From: Lantana camara
Taxonomy: Eukaryota; Streptophyta; Magnoliopsida; Lamiales; Verbenaceae
DNA: 64,000 nucleotides
Direction of reading: 5' to 3'
NCBI GenBank assembly: GCA_037501455.1
Contig: CM074856.1
Span: 15,025,001-15,089,000 of the forward strand
Made by a program: the position numbers and the translations under genes. The notes below the pieces were generated by a model. It saw only the letters and a list, made by a program, of their open reading frames with translations. It searched no databases and was not told where the DNA came from. Positions 44,145 to 54,500 of this stretch are shown piece by piece. The first letter of the stretch is position 1, and the number at the start of each line of letters is the position of its first letter.

Positions 44145-44779
44145 TTAATACTTCGAAAAGTGTTTTTCCTAAGTTAGTGTTAATACTTCGCGTAAACTCA
44201 ATAACTCCACTACATTATTAAAACTCTACTAAGATTCATAGAGTATCTTAACAATCATATTCAGCTGTCATCTCGAATGACACCCCTGTTATCTCAAATG
44301 ATTCCCCTGGTTATAAAAGCTCACCTCCGAGTTTAGTTTCACCAATCCTTTCTTAGATTTATTCTACGACAACTCAATATATATTTTTCTTTTATCTGTG
44401 TTTTTTGTCTTAACTAATTAGTGTTGAGGTTTCAGTTAACTCTTTTATGTAGCAAAGAGTAACACTTCTAAGTTTCATAACATTTTGATATCTCCACCGT
44501 TTTCATGTTTTCCAAAGACTTCAGAGCTTCAAGATCAAGACAATTCATGCATGATATTCTGATAACATATTACTTTGAATTTTGCGATAAAAGCTCTCTT
44601 TGAGGCCGTTTGACACTCGTAAGCCATCGAAAATTTCGTTCAGTTTGAGCATCAACAATTTTGTCCGAAACCTGAAGTGCGAATTGATAACTTCTGAGCA
44701 CGGTCCACATATTCATGTCTTATACAGTAGCGTGTACATACATCGGTTTTTTCTAAATTTTCTATCATATTTCAGTACA
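44145..44779. other. Unassigned DNA right of the deletion
   Basis: It begins with a direct repeat GTTAATACTTCG (44144-44155 and 44179-44190). The rest is AT-rich without a recognised gene, and may include the degenerate tail of the LINE fragment that follows. Confidence 0.5.
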
Positions 44780-45770
44780 TTCGTGAGCAAGCTATCATGT
44801 TAGCAAGCCACAAGAAAATCTTGAACTTTTGCAATTCATTTCCAATTTTTCTCCCATGTCTCATCTGACACCATAAGTAGACTATAACCATTTTATAGGA
44901 CAATTTGTCGTTAGTTGACCCAATCCAAACTCTCTTATCTCCGTTATCATATAATGCAATTAGGATATTAAGTATCTCATCCACCACCTCCTTGGGCAAT
45001 ACTGTTTTCAGCTTATCCAAGTTTTAGTTTTTATTTGTGACAATGGATTACATACTACAAGATCTTTATCCTTCTCATGAATCTTATCTCCAAAGATGGC
45101 CTCTAGTTTGCCTTGTGATAACCATGTATCATTCTATAAAGACATTCATTCAACTGCTTCTAACTATTCCCTTTCATGCTTGGGAAGCCATAAGTTGAGG
45201 GTTATGTTCAAGAATGTCCCCTGACCCTTTTTAAATATTCTTATCTTATATATCTAGTTTCACACCATCATCTCTTTATTGAGCATTCTCCAACCCGTTT
45301 TAGTGAGCATCACTATATTTCTTTTCGGCCTTCTCTAAAACTCAATCCGTCATCTCGCTTGTTTCTAATCACCTTTTTCCACCCTACAAAATGGGTATGT
45401 TTCTTTGTTATATCAGTGGCCTAAAAAAAGTTGTGTTGGAGTTGATCAATTTTAACGCACACGTGATTGGGGAGCCAATTTGTGTGCTTGTGGTAGATGG
45501 GGATCGAGCTCGTGATGGATTGAATAAAGTCATTCATCCGAAAAGGTTTGTCGTTTTGGCTTCCTATTCCAAGAGATGTTTTTCGAATCTCTTAATCACA
45601 ATCTAAAAATGCTCATTATAGTTTAAGCCAAAGTCCATCCGTAGCCCCAAATAGTTCCTTAAGTTCTCTGTATTTTCCATGCTCAAAGTTCTAGTAACCT
45701 GCTACTTTAAGTCGTTTGACACATAAGGTGTGATCATCACATGCGATTTACTGAAGTTTAAACTAATGTT
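44780..45770 (-). pseudogene. LINE remnant B (end of RT and C-terminal region), antisense
   Basis: On the minus strand 45770 starts with a LKFSKS-like end of the RT palm, then a YLG box (NYLGLRMDF, about 45640) and the EAKTTNLFG / MTLFNPS region with stops. 45020 to 44772 gives KEVVDEILNI, DKRVWIGSTNDKLSY and KFKIFLWLA, typical of the LINE C-terminal domain before the zinc finger. It is broken by many stops. Confidence 0.65.
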
Positions 45771-46860
45771 TGTAGTTTATTCAGGTTTTATTTTTTATCT
45801 GTGCCTATGAGATTACATATCATAAGATCTTTATCCTCTTCATGAATGTTATCTCCAAAGATGTCCGCTAGTTTGCCTTGTGATAGTCATCTATCGTTCC
45901 ATAAAGACATCCCTTCACCGTTCTCCATACCCCATTTACAAAATGGCTCCACCATTCAAGTGCTTCTAACTATCCCCTTTCATGCTCGGAAAATCATAAA
46001 TTGAGGCTTATATTCGATCAAGAATGTCCTTCCCTTTTAAGAATTTTTTTCTTATGTATCTAGTTTCACACCATCGTCTCCTTGTTGAGCATTCTCCATC
46101 TCGTTTTAGCGAGTATCGCTATATTTCTTTTTGGGCTTATCTAAGACCAAATCCACCTACTCACTTCTTTCTAGACACCTTCTTCCACCCTACAAAATGG
46201 GTTTGTTTCTTTGTTATATCAATCTACTAAAAAAAGTTGTGCTTGAGTCGATCAAGTTTACCGCACACGTGATTGGAGAGCCAATTTGTGTGCATGTGGT
46301 AGATGGAGATCGAGATCATGATGGACTAAATAAGTGTCGTTCTTTCGAAAAGGTTTGTCGTATTGACTTTCTATCCCAAGAGGTGCTTTTCGACTCTGTT
46401 AATCACAATCGAGCAATGCTCATTATAGTTTCAGCTAAAGTTCATCTGCACCCCCAAATAGTTCCTTTCGTTGTCTGTACTTTTCATTCTAGAGTTCTAC
46501 TAACCTACTACTTTAAATCATTTGATACATAAGGTACGAACAACACATGTGATTTGCTGAAGTTTTAATTTGAGGCCCAACACCCTGCGAAACGCCTCAA
46601 CCACACTTTGACGGGACTTTGCTCCATCCACGGTAGTTTTGGCTCAAGCTAATACCAAAACTCATCACCTATTCAATGGTACCTCCACTCATGAATGTTT
46701 GGTGTAGTACTCCCATGTGTGTGGCTTCAGTTGATCATTACTGGTTGCATTCATTGCCTATTTTGAGAGCATTCGTTTGGTTCCACCTTCTTGTTATGGT
46801 TGAGAGATGAAAGAAATGTGTATGATTATCCCTAAATTGGAGTCAATTATTCTCGACTCT
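45771..46860 (-). pseudogene. LINE remnant C, antisense, overlapping in content with B
   Basis: On the minus strand it holds the same segment as B (46530 to 45830) plus further upstream RT sequence (46620-46540: AFRR.LGLKLK) and a piece matching 14000-14200 of the intron 7 LINE. B and C lie one after the other in the same direction, so they are two partial copies or an old tandem duplication. Confidence 0.6.
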
Positions 46861-48203
46861 TAAAACCAACTAATTTCTTAATTAACTAACTTATATTATA
46901 AAATTTGAATACAATTAATTAATATATTAATATTAAAACAATCATTAAAGTAGAGTTTATTATTAAAATGAATATTGAGATAATATTAAATTAATTATTA
47001 ATAATATTTAAAAAATAATTAATAAAAAATTTATCGGCATCATCATAACATTAGTAAATATGTAAAAGTTCTTTTAAAATTAGAATAAAATTAAATAAAT
47101 CTATTTCTTGTGAAAAATGAGAATATAACAATGAAAAGATAGTTAAAATAAAAAATCATAAATAAGTATAAAAATATGTCAAAATTTTATAATAAAATAT
47201 TATAAACGCATGAATATCTAAAACTAACTACCTAATAAATAATTTAATAATAAAATATTGTGATAAATCTAAAATTAATAAACTTTTCTTAATTAAATTA
47301 CATAATTAACAAATAAGCATTGACAAATAAATTAATAAAAAAAATTTAAACAAATGAATATTAATGTTTGAATAGTGAAATAGTAGTTTGAAGAAATAAA
47401 AATTAGAAATATTATAAATCTAAAACTACATGCAAAGTAAATGTCACTCCTTTCAAAATCATAAAAGAAAATTAAATAAGATAAATAAATGATATAAACA
47501 AATTTAAAAATAAAAGGTAAATTTTACGGTTCACCAAAATTATTACTGTAAGAGAATTATAAAAAGTAAAAGTAATCAAAATAAATTGATAGGTAATGAA
47601 CTAAATAGAATTGAAAGAAGAATTCAATATTCAACTATAAAATTCAAAATAACAATGAACTAAATAAAAAGAATAAGAGACAACACAACATATGTGAGAA
47701 TGAAATAACATATAAAATACTCAATAAATTTGAATGAAGATGGTAAAAACAAAACATAAAAAAAGAGTAATTATTTAAATATTGGAGATAATATGGAGGG
47801 TTGATGAGAAATTTAAATTGACGTTTAATTAAAAATTGTAAAAAATAAATATATAATCGAAGGTAATGAATAATTATGTAACTTAAAAGAAATACTGAAT
47901 TTATATTGTTGTTATAAATACAAGAATAATTATTAATTAAATAAATAAAAAACTATAAAATTTTAATTAAAAGAATATAAAATATAAAAAGAAAATCTAT
48001 CGAAAGAAAGGAGTATTTAAGGAAAGAAATATCTCCAGAGTCTTAAAAAAAAATGTTTTATTTTTTTGATATAATTCAGATTTACTTATTTTTTATTTTG
48101 TAATTTTTTTAATATTCATTTATAAATATTTATATCTATTAATTAATCAATTCATGCAAACGCATGGGATTCATGTTAAATCCAAAGTCATTTATAAGAT
48201 AAC
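46861..48203. other. Very AT-rich DNA
   Basis: About 1.3 kb of AT-rich sequence. No ORF, terminal repeat or tandem repeat stands out. Confidence 0.5.
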
Positions 48204-48419
48204 TACCAGATCAAAAAATTTATTTCTATGATGGTTAGAATTCGAATAAGCCGAGATTAGATTTAAAACCGAAGTCTGGTTTCGCCCGTTTTGTTGCCAT
48301 GATTTAGGCGTTTTTAGGGCTTGCCACCATGACTGGTTAAGAATCATATCTATAGCTTATTTAATTCTGTAAAACTACCATGTACAGTATAAGGTTTTTG
48401 ATAGGGGCTTTACAAATGT
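48204..48419. repeat. Block X, 216 bp, inverted copy at 56341-56556
   Basis: It matches 56341-56556 in reverse complement with the same length and very few mismatches. In copy A it lies just upstream of the primer site, so it is probably part of the viral leader. It contains AAACCGAAGTCTGGTTT, a small stem-loop (48266-48282). The outer end begins TACCAGATC. Confidence 0.9.
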
Positions 48420-48454
48420 TGTATTTCCGCCTTAATAAAAGATCCTCTCTGTTA

Positions 48455-48467
48455 TGGTATCAGAGCC
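48455..48467 (+). promoter_or_regulatory. tRNA-Met primer-binding site of copy A
   Basis: TGGTATCAGAGCC, the caulimovirid minus-strand primer site, 20 bases before the ORF1 ATG. Confidence 0.9.
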
Positions 48468-48487
48468 ATGGATAGTGATCTTATTAT

Positions 48488-49576
48488 ATGGTATTATTCA
48501 ACACAAATATTCTGTATATGATAAATATGTTTAGAAATAGAGATACTGTTAAAAACAGTATCGAAGAGGAATATGATATCCCTCAAAATCTTGACCTTCT
48601 TAATAAATGGACTATTCCTAAAATAGATCCTACTGTTATTTATAAATTTGGAACTTTTGATAGACTAAGTTTCAAGCATGTGGTTAAAACTACAGAAGAA
48701 ACTATTTCCCTTAAGAAGGATGAGATGATTATTAAATTACTTAATAATAGAGATCTTAATAAATATAGAGGTATTTATAAATTTATCCATATTGGATTAG
48801 TTCAAGTTGCTTTCAAACCTTTAACATTAGAAGGTTTACCTGAGAGTTTTATAGCTGCTCTTAGAGATGGTAGAAATTTAATTTGGAAACAATCGTTAAT
48901 GGGTATCATACAGTCCAGTCTGGCCCATGGTCCAGTTTATTTTAATGTTTATCCCAATTTGCAGTTATCTATATCTGATGTTAATATATTGGATGCTTTA
49001 ACTCTTAATATCAAAACGCATGGTTATAATTATGCTCCTGGATCTGAAGTTATATGTGTTTGTTATAGAATTTATTACAAACCCCTTCAGACTTTAAATC
49101 CTAGATGCAAGATAGTTGATAAACCTGCTGATGAAACTATTCTAATAGAAAGTAATTTTAGTAGATCTGAGATTACTACTCGAAGATCTATTAAGTGGGA
49201 TGAAATAACTTTCCCAGAAAATTGGATAATTGAGCAAGCTGTTCCTGCTCAACCTAATACTAGTTATAATCCAACTAGTATTTTGCAAACTTCTGAAGGA
49301 AATGTTCAAATAAGTTTTGAACCCTCCAGAAATCTTATAGGAGAAAGCAATAGATCTTATGCAAGATCTAAATCTCATCATCATATTTCCCCTATATATT
49401 TTACACAATCTCCTTCAAGAGCTTCTACTTCTCAAATAAGAGAAACAGAATCTGTTGAAGAATCTGATTTTGAAAAGGTGGAAGAATTAAAAATTCAACC
49501 TGATAATATTGTGAAAGGCATTTATAATGTCAAGGATGCAGATATAACTGCATCAGAAATGAATTTTTCTTTATGA
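48488..49576 (+). CDS. ORF1, viral movement protein (30K superfamily)
   Basis: 362 residues from ATG 48488. An in-frame ATG a dozen codons further on could also serve. Residues about 95-200 hold the caulimovirid movement-protein core (LIWKQSLMGIIQSSLAHGP, YFNVYPNLQLSISDVNILDA, ICVCYRIYYKPL). The C-terminal third is Ser-rich and variable. These proteins widen plasmodesmata or build tubules so virus can pass between cells. The TGA stop overlaps the ATG of ORF2 (ATGA, 49573-49576), a typical caulimovirid arrangement. The frame is intact, and the inverted copy differs by two residues over the part in the window. Confidence 0.9.
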   Translation: MVLFNTNILYMINMFRNRDTVKNSIEEEYDIPQNLDLLNKWTIPKIDPTVIYKFGTFDRLSFKHVVKTTEETISLKKDEMIIKLLNNRDLNKYRGIYKFIHIGLVQVAFKPLTLEGLPESFIAALRDGRNLIWKQSLMGIIQSSLAHGPVYFNVYPNLQLSISDVNILDALTLNIKTHGYNYAPGSEVICVCYRIYYKPLQTLNPRCKIVDKPADETILIESNFSRSEITTRRSIKWDEITFPENWIIEQAVPAQPNTSYNPTSILQTSEGNVQISFEPSRNLIGESNRSYARSKSHHHISPIYFTQSPSRASTSQIRETESVEESDFEKVEELKIQPDNIVKGIYNVKDADITASEMNFSL

Positions 49577-52500
49577 TGATTAATAAACCAAAAATTGATT
49601 TTAGTCCGGGATCACCGGCAAGAAAACAAATTCAAAATGATTTTAATCTTCCTAAATGGGAACCTTTTAAAAAATGGCTTTATGAAAACTTTTCTAAGGA
49701 TGATAGAAAAATATTTCAAGAAGAATTTTATAAAGATCTTTCTGAGAAAAATTTAAAAATATCTTTTGTTCCTTGGTTTATAACCAAGTATGTTGAAAAT
49801 CATATCTCTGTTATTGAAAGAGAATATAAACTCACTCATAGTGGAGAAATTTTGAAAACAAACTTTCCACCTTCATATGCTTTTTCTATAGAAAAAGGTC
49901 ATGAAATTAGGTTTTATAATGCATTTCAAAAATTGTTTGAAAATAATACTTTACCTATTACTTTGCAGCACATGAACAATATGGTTCAACAACATAATTT
50001 TACCAATATGTATTTAATTGTCCTTGGAGAGAATATTTCTTCTCTAAGCAAAAGAGTTGATAATCTCATTTTTGATATAAAGAAATTAAAAATTCAAAAT
50101 AATAATGAGAATTTCCAGGGAGAATCTAGCAGAATTATTCCTAGTGTTCAACCTCCTCCTGAAGTCAAGGATTTTAAATTAAAATCTATGACTGATCTAG
50201 AAAAAATTCTGGATGAAAAATTTAAAGGGCTTAAAATTAGTGCTCTTAATAAAGAATTTGCAGACAGTATGTCTGATAATGAAAGTTTTCATAATACTGT
50301 TAAGGATGAAGTTAATAAACTTTCTCGATATGCTGATAAGCCTACTCAAAGGATGTATTATTATCCTAGGCCTACTCCTCAAGATATACTTCTTGAAGAA
50401 AATGAGTATTTATTTAATAATTCTTACAGTGGTAAGAATATCTATGAATGGAATATAGATGGATTTGCTGAAAGACAAATTTATAATACTGTTCATAGAA
50501 TGCTTATGTATAGCACCATTTGTAAGACTAATGGTAATAGAGATAAAGATATTGCCAAAATGATAATTGCTGGATTCACTGGTCAATTAAAAGGCTGGTG
50601 GGATCATTATCTTACTGATATTAATAAACAGGAAGTTATAAATACTGTTAAAAATGAAAATGGGATTGATACCCAAGATGCTGTTTATACTTTGATTGTT
50701 AATATTATTGAACATTTTACTGGTAGATTTTCTGAAAATAGTGATAATATCAGAACTCTTCTCCAGAATTTTAGAATTAAATCTCTTACTTCTTTTAGAT
50801 GGTATAAGGATACTTTCCTTAGTAGAGTTATGGAACTTCCTGAGTCCAATAGTACTCATTGGAAGTCCAAATTCATTGATGGCTTACCTTCTCTTTTTGG
50901 AGAAAGGATTCGTAAAACCCTTAGGAAGGGAGAAGTTAATATTAACTATGATAGTTATAATTATGGACAGCTTATAGCTGTTTGTCAAACAGAAGGATTA
51001 GCTTTATGCAATGAAATAAAGTTAAACCAACAAATTAAAAAGCATAATATCAGTGAAAGAAGACAATTAGGTCAATTTTGTGATCAATTTGGGATTTCTA
51101 ATCCTCCTTTAGATAAAGATAAGACTAATAAAAGAAAGAAATTTCATAAATCTTCTGAGTTTTCTAAGCATAAACATCGAAAACGTAGGGAGAAGAGAAA
51201 TATGAGAAGAGAAAAAAGGAAGACTAATAGTCCTCCTATTATTTGTAGGAAATGTGGTAAGATTGGCCATTATGCTAATCAATGTTGGACTAAGAAGAAA
51301 ATTAGAAGCTTAGAGGTTGATGATAATATTAAAGACACTCTTTGCAAAATTCTTTTAAATTCAGATTCTGAAACTGAAAAATCATTATACTCAGATGATT
51401 TAGAAGTTTTAGAAAATGAAAATGATTCTTCTGAATCAGAAGAATGTGAACCATGTAAAATTGGTTTAACCTGTGATAATCAGGCAGAATCTTCTGATGC
51501 TGAAGAAGATACTATTTATCAAATCCTTTCTCAATTCCAAGAAATAAATGTTATTACTAATAATAATATTCTTGATATTTTGAAAACTATTCAAGATCCT
51601 GATCTGAGATCAAAAATCATTGATCAGATTAATAATTCAAATCCTAATAATTTAGATCAAAATCTTCCTAGAAATTCAGAACCATATACTATGGCAGAAG
51701 TTCAAAAAATTTTAAAAAGAAGACAAACTTTCAATCATCCTTCTACTAAAATTGATTTATCTCTGGAGATTCAAAATCTTAAAAAAGAGATAAAAGATTT
51801 GAAAAATGATAATAAACATCTTGAAGAAAGAATTTTCAGGCTGGAAATAAGCCGTGGAAAACAAGTTTATATTGAGGAAGAGGAAGAAAATCAAATTACT
51901 TTTTCAGAAGAAGATAATTTTCTTTCAACCCTTGAAATGGTTATATCCCAAAAATGGTTTATAAAAATTTCTCTTTTAATTGATGGAAATTATAAACAAG
52001 ATCTTATAGCTCTTGTTGATAGTGGTGCAGATTTAAATTGTATCCAGGAAGGCATTATTCCAACCAGGTATTTTCATAAAACCACTCATTCTATAAGTGC
52101 TGCCAATGGTCAAAAAATGAAAATTAATTATAAAATTCCCAAAGTTTATATTTGCAAAAATAAAGTTTGCATTCCTAATAGTTTTCTTTTGGTTAAAAAT
52201 ATTACCAACCAAGTTATACTGGGGACACCTTTTTTAAAAAAAATATTTCCCATAAAAAATATTGATGAAAAAGGTTTTATTGGAACTTTTGAAGGAAAAG
52301 AAATATCTTTCCAATTCATTATTGAACCCTTTACTAGAGTTTTAAACCAAATAAAGGATTCTTTGATTGAAAGAAAAGAAAACCAAATTAATTTTCTTAA
52401 ACAAGAAATTAATTTCAATAATATTGATAATATTTTGAAAAATGTTAAATTACAAGAAAAAATTAAATTTCTTTATAATCAATTCTCTTTACAAATATGT

Positions 52501-53877
52501 AATGATCATCCCAATGCCTTTTGGGATAGAAAGAAACATATAGTTTCTCTTCCTTATGAGGAAGAATTTGATGAAAGGAAAATTCCTACAAAGGCAAGAC
52601 CTTGTCAAATGAATAAAGATTATTTAGATCTTTGCAAAAAAGAGATTGAATCTCTTCAAAACAAAGGGTTAATAAAACCCTCTAAATCCCCTTGGTCATG
52701 TACAGCTTTCTATGTAAATAAAAAAGCTGAGCAAGAAAGAGGAGTTCCGAGGTTAGTCATTAATTACAAACCTCTTAATACTGCTCTCAAATGGATAAGA
52801 TATCCGATCCCTAATAAAAAGGATTTATTGGATAGACTTTATGATGCTTTAATATTTTCCAAATTTGATTTAAAATCAGGATATTGGCAAATCCAAATTC
52901 ATAATAAAGATATTTATAAAACCGCTTTTAATGTTCCTTTTGGACAATATGAGTGGAAAGTCATGCCTTTTGGGTTGAAAAATGCCCCTTCAGAATTTCA
53001 AAATATTATGAATGATATTTTTAATCCTTATAGTGATTTCATAATTGTTTATATTGATGATATTTTAGTATTTTCAAAAAATATTGAAAGTCATTTTAAA
53101 CATCTTGATATATTCAAGAAAATTGTTATTCAAAATGGTTTGGTTATATCTAAGCCAAAAATGCTTCTTTTCCAGACTAAAATAAGATTTTTAGGCCATA
53201 ATATTGAAAAAGGAAAAATAATTCCAATTAATAGAAGTATAGAATTTGCTTCAAAATTTCCCAATCAAATTACTGATAAAACTCAACTCCAAAGGTTTCT
53301 TGGGAGTTTGAATTATATTTCTCCTTATTATAAAAATCTTGCTGAGGATACAGCAATTCTTTATGATAGATTAAAGAAGAATCCAAAACCTTGGACTGAG
53401 AATCATACTCAGGCTATTAAAACAATTAAGAGTAGAGTTATAAATTTACCTTGTTTAATGCTTGCTAATCCTAATTGGGATAAGATTATAGAGACTGATG
53501 CCTCTGAGATAGGATATGGAGGAATTCTTAAACAAATATCTCCTCATAATAAACAAGAATATCTTGTTAGATTCCACTCTGGGAAGTGGAAAGACAGTCA
53601 GAAAAACTATGCCACTATAGCTAAAGAGATTTTAGCTATTCTTAAATGTGTTTTGAAATTTCAAGATGATTTATATAATCAGAAATTTATTATTAAGACA
53701 GATTGTCAAGCAGCCAAATACATGTTTAATAAAAATTTTGATCATGAAGTTTCTAAGCAAATGTTTGCTAGATGGCAGGCTCAATTAGCTCCTTTTGATT
53801 TTGATATTATTTATAAAAAAGGAACTGACAATAGTCTTCCTGATTTTTTAACTCGTGAATATTTACAGGATGTGTAA
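49573..53877 (+). CDS. ORF2, capsid-protease-reverse transcriptase-RNase H polyprotein
   Basis: 1434 residues. The N-terminal part has helical segments, and a capsid-like core lies around 300-480 (GWWDHYLT, FIDGLPSLFGERI). A very basic run follows, then a zinc knuckle with C558, C561, H566 and C571. An acidic stretch and a coiled coil around 730-760 come next. The protease box VDSGADLNCI has its Asp at 816. RT carries YIDD at 1160-1163, and RNase H has Asp 1309 in ETDASEIGYGG and Asp 1377 in TDCQAAKY. No integrase domain follows. All catalytic residues that I can place are present. The end overlaps ORF3 by 8 bases. Confidence 0.92.
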   Translation: MMINKPKIDFSPGSPARKQIQNDFNLPKWEPFKKWLYENFSKDDRKIFQEEFYKDLSEKNLKISFVPWFITKYVENHISVIEREYKLTHSGEILKTNFPPSYAFSIEKGHEIRFYNAFQKLFENNTLPITLQHMNNMVQQHNFTNMYLIVLGENISSLSKRVDNLIFDIKKLKIQNNNENFQGESSRIIPSVQPPPEVKDFKLKSMTDLEKILDEKFKGLKISALNKEFADSMSDNESFHNTVKDEVNKLSRYADKPTQRMYYYPRPTPQDILLEENEYLFNNSYSGKNIYEWNIDGFAERQIYNTVHRMLMYSTICKTNGNRDKDIAKMIIAGFTGQLKGWWDHYLTDINKQEVINTVKNENGIDTQDAVYTLIVNIIEHFTGRFSENSDNIRTLLQNFRIKSLTSFRWYKDTFLSRVMELPESNSTHWKSKFIDGLPSLFGERIRKTLRKGEVNINYDSYNYGQLIAVCQTEGLALCNEIKLNQQIKKHNISERRQLGQFCDQFGISNPPLDKDKTNKRKKFHKSSEFSKHKHRKRREKRNMRREKRKTNSPPIICRKCGKIGHYANQCWTKKKIRSLEVDDNIKDTLCKILLNSDSETEKSLYSDDLEVLENENDSSESEECEPCKIGLTCDNQAESSDAEEDTIYQILSQFQEINVITNNNILDILKTIQDPDLRSKIIDQINNSNPNNLDQNLPRNSEPYTMAEVQKILKRRQTFNHPSTKIDLSLEIQNLKKEIKDLKNDNKHLEERIFRLEISRGKQVYIEEEEENQITFSEEDNFLSTLEMVISQKWFIKISLLIDGNYKQDLIALVDSGADLNCIQEGIIPTRYFHKTTHSISAANGQKMKINYKIPKVYICKNKVCIPNSFLLVKNITNQVILGTPFLKKIFPIKNIDEKGFIGTFEGKEISFQFIIEPFTRVLNQIKDSLIERKENQINFLKQEINFNNIDNILKNVKLQEKIKFLYNQFSLQICNDHPNAFWDRKKHIVSLPYEEEFDERKIPTKARPCQMNKDYLDLCKKEIESLQNKGLIKPSKSPWSCTAFYVNKKAEQERGVPRLVINYKPLNTALKWIRYPIPNKKDLLDRLYDALIFSKFDLKSGYWQIQIHNKDIYKTAFNVPFGQYEWKVMPFGLKNAPSEFQNIMNDIFNPYSDFIIVYIDDILVFSKNIESHFKHLDIFKKIVIQNGLVISKPKMLLFQTKIRFLGHNIEKGKIIPINRSIEFASKFPNQITDKTQLQRFLGSLNYISPYYKNLAEDTAILYDRLKKNPKPWTENHTQAIKTIKSRVINLPCLMLANPNWDKIIETDASEIGYGGILKQISPHNKQEYLVRFHSGKWKDSQKNYATIAKEILAILKCVLKFQDDLYNQKFIIKTDCQAAKYMFNKNFDHEVSKQMFARWQAQLAPFDFDIIYKKGTDNSLPDFLTREYLQDV

Positions 53878-54163
53878 TCCTCGGAGATTAACAGAATCAT
53901 CTTCCCACAATATTGATAGAAATATCAATTGGGAAAGAGCCAAGAAATTTCACAATTATGTGAAATATTTAGTATTTCTTGCTAGAGAGCATGAGAAGAA
54001 TGTTATCTATTGGGATAATAGGATTCATGAAATTCTTGATCCAAGGAATAATCTGGATTATATCACCAGGAAAAGTAGTTATACTTATGCTAGTATGAAT
54101 GTTAATACTAGTATTGATAATCATGAAAGACTTTTAAAGGAAATCACTTATTATATTGTTTAA
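53870..54163 (+). CDS. ORF3, small viral protein, unknown
   Basis: 97 residues from the first true ATG at 53870. The frame extends upstream to 53855 without another ATG. ATGTGTAA overlaps the ORF2 stop. The protein is charged and aromatic (NWERAKKFHNYVKYLVFLAR) and predicted mostly helical by eye. No family was recognised. The ATG directly follows TATTTACAGG, a splice-acceptor-like sequence. It is kept open in the inverted copy with one change (Lys to Asn near the end), which supports a real gene. Confidence 0.7.
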   Translation: MCNPRRLTESSSHNIDRNINWERAKKFHNYVKYLVFLAREHEKNVIYWDNRIHEILDPRNNLDYITRKSSYTYASMNVNTSIDNHERLLKEITYYIV

Positions 54164-54173
54164 TTTTGCAGGT

Positions 54174-54482
54174 ATGGAATCTTCTAATAAGAAGATAAAT
54201 TTGAAAAATTGGGCAGAATTCAAATATGAATTCGATCCCCCTTTAATTGGTCCCTTTGATATCAGGACTAATATTAAACCACCTGGACTTGATACGGTCT
54301 GGCGTCATAAACTATTAATTCCTAAGCTTATAGCTTGGCAGAAATATTTGGAAGCTCAAATTGAGCAAACTAAATCTTTATGTTTTTATCTTAATATGGA
54401 TCATAGTCTGGATCATTATATTGAGGAAGATGAAAAAGAGCTTATAGCTGTAAAAAATAAATTACAAAAGCTAATAGCTTAA
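54174..54482 (+). CDS. ORF4, small coiled-coil viral protein, unknown
   Basis: 102 residues from ATG 54174, ten bases after the ORF3 stop. The ATG directly follows TTTAATTTTGCAGGT, an excellent 3' splice-site match. The C-terminal half (YLEAQIEQTKSLCFYL to KELIAVKNKLQKLIA) has coiled-coil spacing. Caulimoviruses have a small coiled-coil virion-associated protein, but similarity to it is only in size and style. It is unchanged in the inverted copy, apart from a possible longer N-terminus there. Confidence 0.7.
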   Translation: MESSNKKINLKNWAEFKYEFDPPLIGPFDIRTNIKPPGLDTVWRHKLLIPKLIAWQKYLEAQIEQTKSLCFYLNMDHSLDHYIEEDEKELIAVKNKLQKLIA

Positions 54483-54500
54483 TCCTATTGATATTTCAGG

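Noticed and set aside
53855..53869. Upstream GTG start for ORF3 (and TTG at 54156 for ORF4)
   Set aside because: Plant viral proteins rarely start at these codons, and an ATG with a splice-acceptor-like sequence just before it lies slightly downstream.
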